A DNA stretch of 64,000 nucleotides, taken from NCBI GenBank assembly GCA_039029135.1, contig JBCCGT010000003.1, positions 1 to 64,000 of the forward strand, given 5' to 3'. Positions 55,548-64,000 of the stretch are shown piece after piece. Within the stretch, counting starts at the first letter, position 1. Every line of letters begins with the position of its first letter. Both the position numbers and the translations under genes were made by a program. The stretch comes from JALZVT01 sp039029135. Lineage in GTDB: Bacteria; Pseudomonadota; Gammaproteobacteria; Pseudomonadales; Azotimanducaceae. The notes beneath the pieces are model-generated. The model was not told the origin of the DNA and did no database searches. It saw only the letters and a list, made by a program, of their open reading frames with translations.

Positions 55548-55924
55548 GCCCGTGGTTGCTGGTCGCGCTGGGCGGCGCGCTCGGAGCGGGAGCGCGCTAC
55601 GGCGTGACGCTGATCGCTGGCGCGCTATCGGCGGGCGGCCTACCGATCGGCGCGACGCTGCTCGTGAACGCCTGCGGTGGCCTGCTGATCGGCGCGGCGT
55701 TCGGGCTGTGGGCCGAGGCGGACTGGTTCGCGAGCTGGGGTCGACCTCTGCTCGTGGTCGGGCTACTCGGCGGCTTCACGACTTTCTCGGCGTTTTCGTT
55801 CGAGATGCTGACGCTCATGCAGAGCGGCCGGGTCGCGCTGGCGCTCGGCTATGCGACGCTTAGCGTCGTTGCCTGTACGGCGCTGGCAGGCGTTGGCTTC
55901 GTCCTGGCGGGTGGCGGCCAATAG
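55544..55924 (+). CDS. crcB: Fluoride ion exporter CrcB (Fluc)
   Basis: Dual-topology dimeric fluoride channel of the inner membrane. The 126 residues form four helices with GGALGAGARYGV, the pore asparagine in TLLVNACGGLLIG and GGFTTFSAFSFE with the phenylalanine box. GTG start at 55544 overlaps the rarA stop by four bases, so there is no room for a crcB fluoride riboswitch at this site. Confidence 0.95.
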   Translation: MSPWLLVALGGALGAGARYGVTLIAGALSAGGLPIGATLLVNACGGLLIGAAFGLWAEADWFASWGRPLLVVGLLGGFTTFSAFSFEMLTLMQSGRVALALGYATLSVVACTALAGVGFVLAGGGQ

Positions 55925-55976
55925 ACCGCAGCCGAACGCGGCGCACCGAATATCTGATTCCCGAGGAACCAGCCTC

Positions 55977-57287
55977 ATGCTCGATCCGAAACTGTTGCGC
56001 AACGACGCCGAGGCGGTTGCCGCGGCATTGGCCAAGAAGGGCTTTGCCTTCGACCTGGAGCGCTTTCGAGCGCTTGAGTCTGCGCGCAAGTCCATACAGG
56101 CGGAAACCGAGACGTTGCAGAACCAGCGCAATGCGTCGAGCAAGCGCATCGGCCGGGCGAAGGCCGCGGGCGAGGACATCCAGCCGCTGCTCGACGAGGT
56201 CGCCGGCTTGGGTAGTGCGCTTGATGCGGCGAAGACGCGCTTCGCCGAGGTGCAGGCCGAGCTGGACGACCTGCTGTCCGGCGTGCCCAACCTGCCTGAC
56301 GCCGCCGTGCCCGATGGCGCCACGGAAGATGACAACGAACTGCTGCGCACGATTGGCGATGTGCCCACATTCAATTTCGAGCCGCGCGACCACGTTGATC
56401 TGACCGCCGGCGGCGGGCTGGACTTCGAGACGGGGGCGAAGATCGCGGGCAGTCGATTCACCGTGATGCGCGGTTCGGTCGCGCGTCTGCATCGTGCCCT
56501 CGGCCAGTTCATGCTCGACACGCACACGCGCGAGCACGGCTACACCGAGGTCAACGTGCCGCTGATCGCTAACAGCGACTCGCTCTACGGCACAGGCCAG
56601 CTACCGAAGTTTGCCGCCGATCTGTTCAAGGCGGAGAAGGGCGGCGAAGCGGATCCGGACAACGACGATGCGCCAGAGTTCTATCTGATACCGACGGCCG
56701 AAGTCACGGTCACCAACATGCTGCGAGATGTGATAGTCGACGAGGACGAGTTGCCGCTGCGGTTTGTCTGCTATAGCCCCTGTTTTCGCAGCGAGGCGGG
56801 CAGCTATGGCCGCGATACGCGCGGCATGATTCGCCAACACCAGTTCGAAAAGGTTGAGCTGGTGCAGTTCGTGCGTCCTAACGATTCTTGGAATGCGCTC
56901 GACGCGCTGGTCGGTCATGCGGAGACGATACTGAAACGCCTCGAGCTGCCGTACCGTGCGATGACGCTCTGTGGCGGTGATCTCGGCTTCGCGTCGGCGA
57001 AGACGATCGATCTGGAGGTCTGGCTGCCCGGACAAAACGCCTATCGAGAGATTTCGTCGTGCAGCAACTTTCTCGATTTTCAGGCCCGGCGGTTACTGGC
57101 GCGGTACCGTCCGGACGGTGGTAAACCGCAGCTATTGCACACGCTGAACGGCTCTGGCCTGGCGATCGGCCGGACGCTCGTCGCGGTGCTGGAAAACTAT
57201 CAGGACGGCGACGGCACCGTGGCAGTGCCTGCGGTACTGCAGCCCTATCTCGGCGGTGAGACCAGCCTGAACGTGAGCACGGGCTAG
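55977..57287 (+). CDS. serS: Seryl-tRNA synthetase
   Basis: Charges tRNA-Ser and tRNA-Sec. The N-terminal coiled-coil arm starts MLDPKLLRNDAEAVAAALAKKG (residues 1-22, arm to about 110); class II motifs follow: motif 2 in CYSPCFRSEAGSYGRDTRGMIRQHQF (about 270-295) and motif 3 with GSGLAIGRTLVAVLENYQ near 385. The 436 residues are usual. GAGGA precedes the ATG at about ten bases. Convergent with the tusDCBE cluster, 40 bases between stops. Confidence 0.97.
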   Translation: MLDPKLLRNDAEAVAAALAKKGFAFDLERFRALESARKSIQAETETLQNQRNASSKRIGRAKAAGEDIQPLLDEVAGLGSALDAAKTRFAEVQAELDDLLSGVPNLPDAAVPDGATEDDNELLRTIGDVPTFNFEPRDHVDLTAGGGLDFETGAKIAGSRFTVMRGSVARLHRALGQFMLDTHTREHGYTEVNVPLIANSDSLYGTGQLPKFAADLFKAEKGGEADPDNDDAPEFYLIPTAEVTVTNMLRDVIVDEDELPLRFVCYSPCFRSEAGSYGRDTRGMIRQHQFEKVELVQFVRPNDSWNALDALVGHAETILKRLELPYRAMTLCGGDLGFASAKTIDLEVWLPGQNAYREISSCSNFLDFQARRLLARYRPDGGKPQLLHTLNGSGLAIGRTLVAVLENYQDGDGTVAVPAVLQPYLGGETSLNVSTG

Positions 57288-57327
57288 CGACTCAAGCGAG
57301 ACGCGGGCGTACTTGTTCAGCGGGGTT

Positions 57328-57648
57328 CTAGAGGCAGTTTGTCGGTTTTGGCAGACCGGCCAGGCGCGCGATCTCTTTGGCTGGAGATTCGCCGAACGTC
57401 TGATGCAGGAAAATGCTGTTGCCGACGTCTTGTCCGTGGGTTTCACGCAGGAGTTTCACCAGCGGTCGCATGGCCGGGCTGACGTCGGTGCGCGCGTGAA
57501 AGTCGCGCACGGTCAGCAGCACCGCGCGGGCGATGGCGGTTAGCTCGATACCGCGCTCCGCGGCGAGCTGGGCCGCGACCTCCGGCGTCCAGTCGCCGCG
57601 ATTCAGCAGGAACCCGGCCTCATCCACGCGCAGCCCTGCGGCACTCAC
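57328..57648 (-). CDS. tusE: Sulfurtransferase TusE (DsrC family)
   Basis: Final persulfide carrier delivering sulfur to MnmA. The 106-residue protein has the DsrC/TusE layout: GFLLNRGDWTPEVAAQLAAERG near the N-terminus, RPLVKLLRETHGQDVGNSIFLHQTFGESPAK in the middle, and the penultimate cysteine at the C-terminus (PKPTNCL). Only this one conserved C-terminal cysteine is present, as in TusE and unlike dissimilatory DsrC with two. Its start overlaps the tusB stop as ATGA. Confidence 0.95.
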   Translation of the reverse strand: MSAAGLRVDEAGFLLNRGDWTPEVAAQLAAERGIELTAIARAVLLTVRDFHARTDVSPAMRPLVKLLRETHGQDVGNSIFLHQTFGESPAKEIARLAGLPKPTNCL

Positions 57649-57926
57649 TCGCGACTCCAGCTAACGATCGGACCGTGCGCGGCGCACAGCGCCACCCAGC
57701 GCTCGTCGTCGATGGGCTGCACGGTTGCCGGCATGCGTTGCTCTAGTCCCAGGGCCGTGAGATCGGCGGCCAGCGCATAGCAGTCCGCGGCACCGTCGAG
57801 GATCGCGGCGACGCCGTCGCCGACCAGCACGACGGGTTCACCCGCGGCGCGGACGGCGGCACAGCTCGCCCAGGCGACGCGGCGCTGCACCAGGTGTAGC
57901 GGGGTGTTGGTGGGCGCGTCGCTCAT
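57645..57926 (-). CDS. tusB: Sulfurtransferase complex subunit TusB (DsrH-like)
   Basis: A 93-residue small subunit of the TusBCD hexamer. It starts MSDAPTNTPLHLVQRR and has VVLVGDGVAAILDGAA and IDDERWVALCAAHGPIVSW, matching the DsrH fold. Sequence conservation in this family is low, and the assignment leans on the tight position between tusC and tusE: both junctions are four-base ATGA overlaps. Confidence 0.88.
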   Translation of the reverse strand: MSDAPTNTPLHLVQRRVAWASCAAVRAAGEPVVLVGDGVAAILDGAADCYALAADLTALGLEQRMPATVQPIDDERWVALCAAHGPIVSWSRE

Positions 57927-58282
57927 GCGTCGCTCAACACCAGATCGTGGCGCGCAATCAGTGCGGCAATCTCCGGCTTGGCAATCGGTGTCACGGGCGG
58001 CGTCAGGGTGGCCGCGTCGATGCCAGAGCTGGCCAGGTCGTCGGCGTCGGCGTACAGCGCATTCACGTCATAGGTCGGTAGGGCGTTCAACATCTTGCCG
58101 ACGCTGCGTCCTTCTGACGGAATCTGCTGGGACAGCAGCGCGCCCACAGCGGCGCCGCGAACCAGCACGCTCGTGGGCTGATCGAAGGCCGCGCAGACCA
58201 GCAAACGGTCCAGCGCCTCTGCCGTGCGCTGATCGACGTAGGGCGCGGCCTCCAGCACGTACAGAATGGTCTTGCCCGCCAT
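57923..58282 (-). CDS. tusC: Sulfurtransferase complex subunit TusC (DsrF-like)
   Basis: A 119-residue DsrE/F-fold subunit of TusBCD. Features are ILYVLEAAPYVDQRTAEALDRLLVCAAFDQPTSVLV, where the first helix follows the initial strand, and a C-terminal IARHDLVLSD. Role is structural in the sulfur relay, as it lacks the TusD active cysteine environment. It overlaps tusB by four bases and follows tusD by six. Confidence 0.92.
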   Translation of the reverse strand: MAGKTILYVLEAAPYVDQRTAEALDRLLVCAAFDQPTSVLVRGAAVGALLSQQIPSEGRSVGKMLNALPTYDVNALYADADDLASSGIDAATLTPPVTPIAKPEIAALIARHDLVLSDA

Positions 58283-58288
58283 CGCCCG

Positions 58289-58684
58289 TCAGCCGTTGCC
58301 AAAGGTAATCAGACGATCCGCGCCCAAGAGCCCCTCGACGAAGCTGCCGAGACCGACGAGTTCGAAGGCCGGATCGAGGCTCGGGCCAGGCAGGCCGTGG
58401 CGTTCCGCCTCGGCCGTGTCCACCAGGCCGCGTCGCGCGCCGGCAGCAATGCAGACGTACAGCGGAAAACCGCCGCGATCGGCGATGGTGGGCCATTGAT
58501 CCGCACGCTCGGCGTCGTCCTCCGCCGGCGCGAGTAACCCTGACGCCGCGTGTACGCCGTCGTGATAAAAAAACACCTGCTCGATCGTGTCGCCGCGCGC
58601 GAGCGTCGCGAGCGCGAAGCGCTGGGCCAGCCGGTTGGCCTGGCCGGTGCTCTGGACGCTGAGGCTGAAGCGGGTTGTGGACAT
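58289..58684 (-). CDS. tusD: Sulfurtransferase TusD (DsrE-like), catalytic subunit
   Basis: Accepts sulfur from TusA and passes it to TusE. The 131 residues include STTRFSLSVQSTG, DTIEQVFFYHDGVHAASGL and the active cysteine in GFPLYVCIAAGARRGL near residue 80. The ATG at 58684 is preferred over 58708. First of tusD-tusC-tusB-tusE. The tusA gene that should supply sulfur is not in the window. Confidence 0.94.
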   Translation of the reverse strand: MSTTRFSLSVQSTGQANRLAQRFALATLARGDTIEQVFFYHDGVHAASGLLAPAEDDAERADQWPTIADRGGFPLYVCIAAGARRGLVDTAEAERHGLPGPSLDPAFELVGLGSFVEGLLGADRLITFGNG

Positions 58685-58746
58685 GGGATCCTGGCTGAGT
58701 GCGGCCAACGCATCGCGCCGAGCCGCTCAGGCGACGGCGCGACCGC

Positions 58747-59232
58747 TCAGTTGGCGGCGTCGGGGTCGGCGTGAATGGGGTCTATCCAGTGCAGGCCTTT
58801 GGGGTCCTCGACCACCGGGATGTCCAGGTTGACCACCACGGGCTCCTGGTCGCTGCGCACCAGGACGCAGTCCAGGGGTTCATCGGCCAACGCGTTGATC
58901 TCCTGATGCGGGACGTAGGGGGGCACGTAGATAAAGTCGCCGGGTCCGGCCTCACAGACGAACTCGAGCCGCTCGCCCCACCGCATCCGGGCCCGGCCGC
59001 TGACGATGTAGATGATGCTCTCCAGCGCCCCGTGGTGATGGACACCCGTCTTGGCATCCGCGTGGATCTGTACGGTGCCGGCCCAGAGCTTCTGCGCACC
59101 CGCAGTCGCCGCGTTGATCGCGGCCGCGCGGTTCATGCCCGGTGTCTGCGGGGTGTTGATATCCAAATGCTCGCCGCTGACGACCTTGACGCCATTTTTC
59201 CGCCAGTCGATTGCGTGTCTATCGTTGCTCAC
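58747..59232 (-). CDS. Cupin-domain protein
   Basis: A 161-residue soluble protein with a single cupin barrel: motif 1 in GVHHHGALESIIYIVSGRARMRWG (metal-binding histidines and glutamate) and motif 2 in GDFIYVPPYVPHQEINA. The substrate cannot be inferred; such single-domain cupins include isomerases, dioxygenases and simple ligand binders. It begins MSNDRHAIDWRKNGVKVV and sits 62 bases upstream of tusD on the same strand. Conserved sequence ends with LHWIDPIHAD. Confidence 0.85.
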   Translation of the reverse strand: MSNDRHAIDWRKNGVKVVSGEHLDINTPQTPGMNRAAAINAATAGAQKLWAGTVQIHADAKTGVHHHGALESIIYIVSGRARMRWGERLEFVCEAGPGDFIYVPPYVPHQEINALADEPLDCVLVRSDQEPVVVNLDIPVVEDPKGLHWIDPIHADPDAAN

Positions 59233-60310
59233 CGAGATATGCCCCTACCAGCACTCATACGCGCCTATCGTAGCGCACATGAGCGCATCGCAGTCAGGAC
59301 TCAAACGGCCTCTAGTCCGCCGGCTTGATCTGGCTTGAGTACTCCTGCGTTTTAGGACGATTAAACCCTGCTCGTCCGTACGCACAAGACCCGCATCCGT
59401 TCAGGGTCGTTGCCCCGGAAGCCGCAGGAGTTATTGGTATGAAAGTGGATGCTGGACGGCGCGTAGAGAGGTTAGGCGTCTTACAGCAGACTCACACGGC
59501 GTCTGTCTTGGGGCGAGAGTAGGCAGAGTTCTCTCGAGTCTTTGTGGCCCCGAAGAGCTCCCACAGGTGGTATCTCGATAGTGATCGGATTCAATCGCTG
59601 ATCCCACACCTCGGCGTCGAGTGACGAGTCGCTGCAGTGGCTCGGTCTGGGCTACATCAATTAGTACTCTGCGCATCGCCCAGACGCCAATGAACCGATT
59701 GAGGAAACAGTCGGTGCCAAGACACGCCTTGTCGAGAGTTGGGCGTGGGTTTTGTGCCGTACTCGTCGATGGGCGAGGTGAATTCTACTGGAGCGATCAA
59801 GGACCAGGCGACGTGCCGATACCAGGCACTAAACAGACGAGCAATCTCGCAACAGACGTGACTTCGGCCGGCACTATGCTCGCGAAAGAGACGCTTTGAA
59901 AAATGGATGAAGTATTCAGCCCTTCGAGGTTCCAGGGGGAGCGGTTTGCGATGAGCTGGCGGGATTCCAGCGATTCCAAGGATTACTGACCGTTCTTTGC
60001 CCTAGCGAATCGAATGCCTTTGGCCCATAGGGTACTGTCGAGCATAGCTTGAATACCGTGAGTTCATAGGCTCGTTTTCGCAGGCGCAGCGAAAGCGTAA
60101 GGCGCGAATGCCTCGCCACTTCCTGCAGATGCCGGTTGGGACTAGCTAAAACTGCCACTTCCCTTCGCGAACTCGTCAAATCCCGCTTTACACACTTCCG
60201 TTTGTCGAACAACGCACACTCCGGGATTCCTCGTTCACTAGACTTCTGCTTGGCCCTTCAGACTTTTTGTCTGCCCACGGTCTCACATATTCAGGAATGG
60301 TGTTTTCAGC
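59233..60310. other. AT-richer 1.1-kb region without recognisable genes
   Basis: Base composition drops visibly relative to the flanking genes. Short frames are open (for example 59621-59899 plus and 59916-60212 minus), but they show no familiar motif, ribosome binding site or coding-like codon pattern. A CAGAC-TTTTT-GTCTG hairpin lies at 60259-60273, about 40 bases before the next gene. It may be decayed foreign DNA or a long regulatory region. Confidence 0.5.
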
Positions 60311-63300
60311 GTGTTCAGGACTAACACTTTGACCGGGTCGAGTTCGACGCTTCGGTCTGCTCTGCTGCTTCTCGCGTTTTTCATTGCGACGCCGCTAGTG
60401 GCGGGAACCGATGGCGATCTGGTGCCCGATGCGACGGATCTAGATGACGACAACGACGGCATCCTTGACACCGATGAAGGTTTTGTCGCGGGTGTTACCG
60501 TATTCAGCGAAGGTCTGGTCACCAATGCGCTGTTCAACGAAAACTACGTTGATAGCGGCAACCCAGGCACGCCGTACGCATCGGAGGACAACAACTTCGT
60601 ACCACCCGAATGGACGAAGCTCGTTACTCCAGATCTGTCCTCGGATAGCACCATCGCTTTTCATACCCAATCCGAAAGCCGAGTCGGTCTCGGTGATTTC
60701 GACTCGTCCCCCACTGGTGGGTCGTTCATGGGCTTTCGGGGGTCGGAGGGTATCTCGCAGGCCATCACCATCGCCGACGCGGATCAGCCCCTGGGTATTC
60801 GTTACGAGTACACGGAGTACACGCGCCCCGGCAGTTCGCCAGACGCCACCCCTGTCAACGTCGAGTTTCGCGTTAGCAGCAGTGCTTTTTCATCGAGCAC
60901 GGACGGCACGATCGTCGATGATGTGCCCAATCTCGCGGAGTCAGGAGGCACCGAGGGCACCTGGGAAACCCGGACTGCTGTGTTTACGCCATCCGATTTT
61001 GGACTTAGCGCCGGCACGATACACATTGCCATCACTGCAAACGGCTCACAGTTCGAAACCTGGGCATTTGTGGACAGCTATGGTGTCGACAGCTCTTTCG
61101 CCGACTCCTGTGTGGATACCGACGGTGACGACATCTGCGATCACCTGGACCTCGACTCTGACAACGACGGCATCAGCGACCTTGTGGAGAGCGGCGCAGA
61201 TTTTGCTGCCCTCGACCCCGATGGTAACGGCGTCATAGACGGCGCACAGTTCGTCGACGACGGCGACGGCCTGGCGGATGCGATCGAAACGACCAACGGC
61301 GCAGATTCCGGCACGACACCCAGGGACAGCTTTGACTCGGCAGGCGACAGTCTGGCCGACTTTCGCGACCTCGATAGTGACGACGACGGCCTGCCCGACT
61401 CGTTGGAAGGGCAGAGCTCCGCCAGCTACATCGCCTATCCCAGTACGGTAGATGGCACCGCCGATGCTGACGACGACGGCATTCTCGATGTCTTTGATGG
61501 CACCGCCACCTTCGGCAGCGACGGTGTGACACTAAGCACCTTCTCTGACCCGACCAACACGACCAGTTCTGGACAGCCAGACGCCTATGCGCTAGACGCC
61601 GATGGTGACACCAACAGCGATGCCGCCGAATCCGGCGGCGCGCTAACACCGTCGTACGCCAATCCGGACGGCTCTATCACCGACAGCAGCTCGATCTTCG
61701 CCACGCTTACCAACAGCGATGGCATCGCAGACGAGGTCGATTACCGCGAGTCCACCGGTACTGACACCGACGGCGACGGTGTTAATGATCAGGCCGACGC
61801 GGCCAACACCGATGCCTGCGCGCCCCTCGACCCGAGTCCGAGTTGCATTGATACCGACGGTGACGGCTTCAAGGATTTTGGCACCAGCACTGGACAACCC
61901 GTAGAACCCAATACCGGTGCGGACATAGACCCCTGTGTACCGAACGCATCCGCCGCAGCCTGTCTCGCGGACGCCGACTCGGACAACATCAACGACTTCA
62001 CAGAAGGTCTTATCGGCACCGACCCGAACGATCAGGACACCGACAACGATGGGTTGAACGATGACGTCGAGGTTGGGGCCAACAATATGGTCGATCCGGG
62101 CGAAACCAATCCGCTGGATGCCGATAGCGACGACGATGGCATCAGCGATGGCGATGAGGTCAACGGCACAGGACCGCTTGCCAGTTTTGCGGCAACCAAT
62201 CCAGTTGCCTTCGACAGCGACACAGACACTCTGAGTGATGGTTTGGAGGTCGGTGTAACGACTGGCATCAGCGGCGGCAACTCTGACGGCAACAGCATTG
62301 CGTTTGCTGGTACAGCGGGCGGCTTTACGGGCGACGCCAACGCGCTGACTACGACCAACCCGAACGCGGCAGATACCGATAGCGATGGCCTGAACGACAA
62401 TGTTGAAGACGCTAATGGCGACGGCGCCACGGTCAACACCATTGGCGGCACAGGCACGTCAGGTTCGGGAGAAACCGACCCGGCAGTTGCGGATACCGAT
62501 GGCGATGGACTTAGCGATGGCAATGAAGTGAATGCTGCCGGACCGCTATCTGGCATAGGCTCAACCAGCCCGCTCGACACAGACACCGATGACGGTGGGG
62601 TCGATGACGGTACCGAGGTCAACGCCGACAGTACTGATCCAACTGCGGGTAACGGTGCAGACGATCAGGACGACCCGGACGTCGATGGCCTGACCGATCC
62701 GCAGGAAGCGGTTTTAGGCACCGACCCGAACGATGCCGATTCGGATAACGACGGCCTGAATGACGGCGCGGAAGTGGGGGCCAATGGCACGTTGGACGCT
62801 GGCGAAACCGATCCGCTCGACGCCGATAGCGACGAAGACGGCATCAACGACGGCGATGAGGTTAACGGCACTGGACCATTGGCCAGCTTTGCCGCGACCG
62901 ATCCGGTTGTTTTCGATAGCGATATCGACGGTCTCGGTGACGGCCTGGAGGTCGGCGTGACAACGGGCGTTAGCGGTGGTACGTCTGATGGTAACAGCAC
63001 CGCTTTCGCGGGCACCGCCGGTGGCTTCACGGGCGACGCTGATGCGGTCTCGACGACCAATCCGAATTCTGCCGACTCTGACAGTGACGGCCTGAACGAC
63101 GGCGTGGAAGATGCCAACGGCGACGGCGCCACGGTCAACACGATTGGCGGCACTGGTACGGTGGGCACGGGTGAGACCGACCCGAACAACGACGATACCG
63201 ACGGCGACACCTTGCTCGACGGCGATGAGGTCAACGCAGGCGGCCCGCTTTCCGGCATCGGTTCCACTGATCCGCTCGACACTGACACGGATGACGGCGG

Positions 63301-64000
63301 TGTCGATGACGGGACCGAGGTCACCGCGGATAGCACCGATCCGACGGCGGGCAACGGCGCGGACGATGAAGATGACAGCGATATGGACGGCCTTACCGAT
63401 CCACAGGAAACCGTGCTGGGCACAGACCCGAACGACGCTGACTCTGACAACGATGGTCTAACCGACGGCGCGGAAGTCGGCGCTAACGGCGTGCTTGATG
63501 CAGGCGAAACGAATCCGCTCGATGCCGACAGTGACGACGATGGCCTGCGCGATGGCGACGAGGTAAATGGCACCGGCTTGTTGGCTGGCTTTGCCGCGAC
63601 TGACCCGCTGGTGCTGGATAGCGACACCGACGGTCTAGGCGATGGCTTGGAAGCCGGTGCCGCCGGCGGTGGCGTGGCCGCTGGTGCGTCGGATGGCAAC
63701 GGCACCCCCTATGCGGGCACGGCACCCGGGTTTACGGGCGATGCCGATCCCATGACTACGACAGATCCAAACCTCGCCGACACCGACGGCGATGGTTTGA
63801 GCGATGGCGTAGAAGATCTAAATGGAGACGGCGCGACCGTCAATACGATTGGCGCGACCGGCTCAGCCGGATCCGGCGAGACCAATCCGGCGATGGCCGA
63901 CACCGATTCGGATGGCCTGAACGACGGTGATGAGGCGAACGGGAGTGGGCCGCTGGCTTTGCTTGGCGCGACGGACCCTCTCGATACCGATACCGACGAT
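60311..64000 (+). CDS. Large secreted thrombospondin type-3 repeat protein, 3' end outside the window
   Basis: An open frame of 1230 codons that runs off the window without a stop. A GTG at 60311 or TTG at 60329 (AGGA eight bases before) is the likely start; both give a signal peptide (STLRSALLLLAFFIATPLVAG). An Asp-rich segment TDLDDDNDGILDTDEG follows, then a beta-rich region at about 60-260 that looks like a jelly-roll binding domain (GGSFMGFRGSEGISQAITIA), then calcium-binding DxDxDGxxD repeats to the end (LDSDNDGISDLVES, DTDGDGFKDFG). From residue 569 the repeats form a 234-residue module. Such proteins are surface-exposed or secreted adhesins in other bacteria; the attachment signal should lie beyond the window. 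Function is inferred. Confidence 0.85.
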   Translation, partial: MFRTNTLTGSSSTLRSALLLLAFFIATPLVAGTDGDLVPDATDLDDDNDGILDTDEGFVAGVTVFSEGLVTNALFNENYVDSGNPGTPYASEDNNFVPPEWTKLVTPDLSSDSTIAFHTQSESRVGLGDFDSSPTGGSFMGFRGSEGISQAITIADADQPLGIRYEYTEYTRPGSSPDATPVNVEFRVSSSAFSSSTDGTIVDDVPNLAESGGTEGTWETRTAVFTPSDFGLSAGTIHIAITANGSQFETWAFVDSYGVDSSFADSCVDTDGDDICDHLDLDSDNDGISDLVESGADFAALDPDGNGVIDGAQFVDDGDGLADAIETTNGADSGTTPRDSFDSAGDSLADFRDLDSDDDGLPDSLEGQSSASYIAYPSTVDGTADADDDGILDVFDGTATFGSDGVTLSTFSDPTNTTSSGQPDAYALDADGDTNSDAAESGGALTPSYANPDGSITDSSSIFATLTNSDGIADEVDYRESTGTDTDGDGVNDQADAANTDACAPLDPSPSCIDTDGDGFKDFGTSTGQPVEPNTGADIDPCVPNASAAACLADADSDNINDFTEGLIGTDPNDQDTDNDGLNDDVEVGANNMVDPGETNPLDADSDDDGISDGDEVNGTGPLASFAATNPVAFDSDTDTLSDGLEVGVTTGISGGNSDGNSIAFAGTAGGFTGDANALTTTNPNAADTDSDGLNDNVEDANGDGATVNTIGGTGTSGSGETDPAVADTDGDGLSDGNEVNAAGPLSGIGSTSPLDTDTDDGGVDDGTEVNADSTDPTAGNGADDQDDPDVDGLTDPQEAVLGTDPNDADSDNDGLNDGAEVGANGTLDAGETDPLDADSDEDGINDGDEVNGTGPLASFAATDPVVFDSDIDGLGDGLEVGVTTGVSGGTSDGNSTAFAGTAGGFTGDADAVSTTNPNSADSDSDGLNDGVEDANGDGATVNTIGGTGTVGTGETDPNNDDTDGDTLLDGDEVNAGGPLSGIGSTDPLDTDTDDGGVDDGTEVTADSTDPTAGNGADDEDDSDMDGLTDPQETVLGTDPNDADSDNDGLTDGAEVGANGVLDAGETNPLDADSDDDGLRDGDEVNGTGLLAGFAATDPLVLDSDTDGLGDGLEAGAAGGGVAAGASDGNGTPYAGTAPGFTGDADPMTTTDPNLADTDGDGLSDGVEDLNGDGATVNTIGATGSAGSGETNPAMADTDSDGLNDGDEANGSGPLALLGATDPLDTDTDD
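62015..64000 (+). repeat. 702-bp tandem module in the TSP3 protein gene, at least 2.8 copies
   Basis: Copies begin at GGCACCGACCCGAACGAT-like sequence at 62015, 62717 and 63419, exactly 702 bases apart both times; the third is cut by the window end. Each 234-residue copy contains, in order, GTDPND, EVGAN, GDEVNGTG, SDGN, GGFTGDA or GFTGDAD, EDANGDGATVNTIG and PLDTDTDD. Copies are clearly diverged at the DNA level, so the array is not an assembly duplication. Confidence 0.92.

Noticed and set aside
55500..55560. Fluoride riboswitch before crcB
   Set aside because: The crcB start overlaps the rarA stop, leaving no untranslated region.
59621..59899. A 92-codon frame in the AT-richer region
   Set aside because: No ribosome binding site, no recognisable motif and mixed composition; not supported as a gene.
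62015..64000. Assembly duplication as the cause of the 702-base period
   Set aside because: The three copies differ at many positions while keeping length, so they are old tandem copies rather than an artefact.

Overview
The window is about 64 kb of GC-rich (roughly 65 percent by eye), densely packed chromosome from a gammaproteobacterium. Evidence for the class is gene order: tig-clpP-clpX-lon-hupB-ppiD, yafS-rnhA-dnaQ beside mltD, clpS-clpA-infA-bpt-aat-ftsK-lolA-rarA-crcB-serS-tus, and mnmA-hflD-purB all follow gammaproteobacterial arrangements. An AddAB-type helicase-nuclease pair is present in place of any visible RecBCD, and prpB-prpC is followed directly by rraA. I cannot place it below class with confidence. 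Almost everything is housekeeping; there is no phage, insertion sequence, CRISPR array, rRNA operon or complete tRNA.

Layout. 1-10.9 kb: a 3' half of a tRNA-His at the very edge, then a proteostasis block (trigger factor, ClpP, ClpX, Lon, HU, the periplasmic chaperone PpiD), and MltD on the other strand. 11-20.5 kb: YafS-like methyltransferase, RNase HI, DNA polymerase III epsilon, NhaB, NudC, an SCP2-fold protein, SohB, AcuI, a CPA2 antiporter and an overlooked 51-residue membrane protein. 20.5-33 kb: MetH, NfuA, a DAHP synthase preceded by a leader peptide and attenuator, AddA, AddB, and a 47-residue membrane protein paired with a TerB-like protein. 33-45 kb: a membrane J-domain protein, 5'-nucleotidase, CysB, ThrH, the methylcitrate pair PrpB-PrpC, RraA, a GNAT/PLD-like fusion, PurB-HflD-MnmA, and MoaC-MoaD-MoaE. 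45-59 kb: a cold-shock protein with an acidic tail, the N-degron set (ClpS, ClpA, Bpt, Aat) around IF-1, FtsK, LolA, RarA, CrcB, SerS, TusE/B/C/D and a cupin. 59.2-60.3 kb is an AT-richer stretch with no recognisable gene, followed by a secreted thrombospondin-type-3 repeat protein that runs off the window end.

How genes work together. ClpP (1.6 kb) can serve both ClpX and ClpA; ClpS, Bpt and Aat feed N-degron substrates to ClpAP. TusDCBE would relay sulfur to MnmA for 2-thiouridine in tRNA, though TusA is not in the window. PrpB and PrpC carry two steps of propionyl-CoA oxidation. MoaC, D and E act in molybdopterin synthesis.

Most interesting. (1) Upstream of the DAHP synthase is a 27-codon leader peptide ending in FSYWFFY, followed by a chain of mutually exclusive hairpins ending in an intrinsic terminator: a seemingly complete ribosome-mediated attenuator sensing all three aromatic amino acids. 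(2) The terminal TSP3 protein contains a 702-bp (234-residue) tandem module repeated in exact register at least 2.8 times. (3) Short tandem repeats (12, 16 and 22 bp) sit repeatedly at gene edges, two of them adding 4-residue repeats to N-termini. (4) The tRNA-His at the left edge lacks a matching 5' half, as an attachment-site remnant or assembly junction would.
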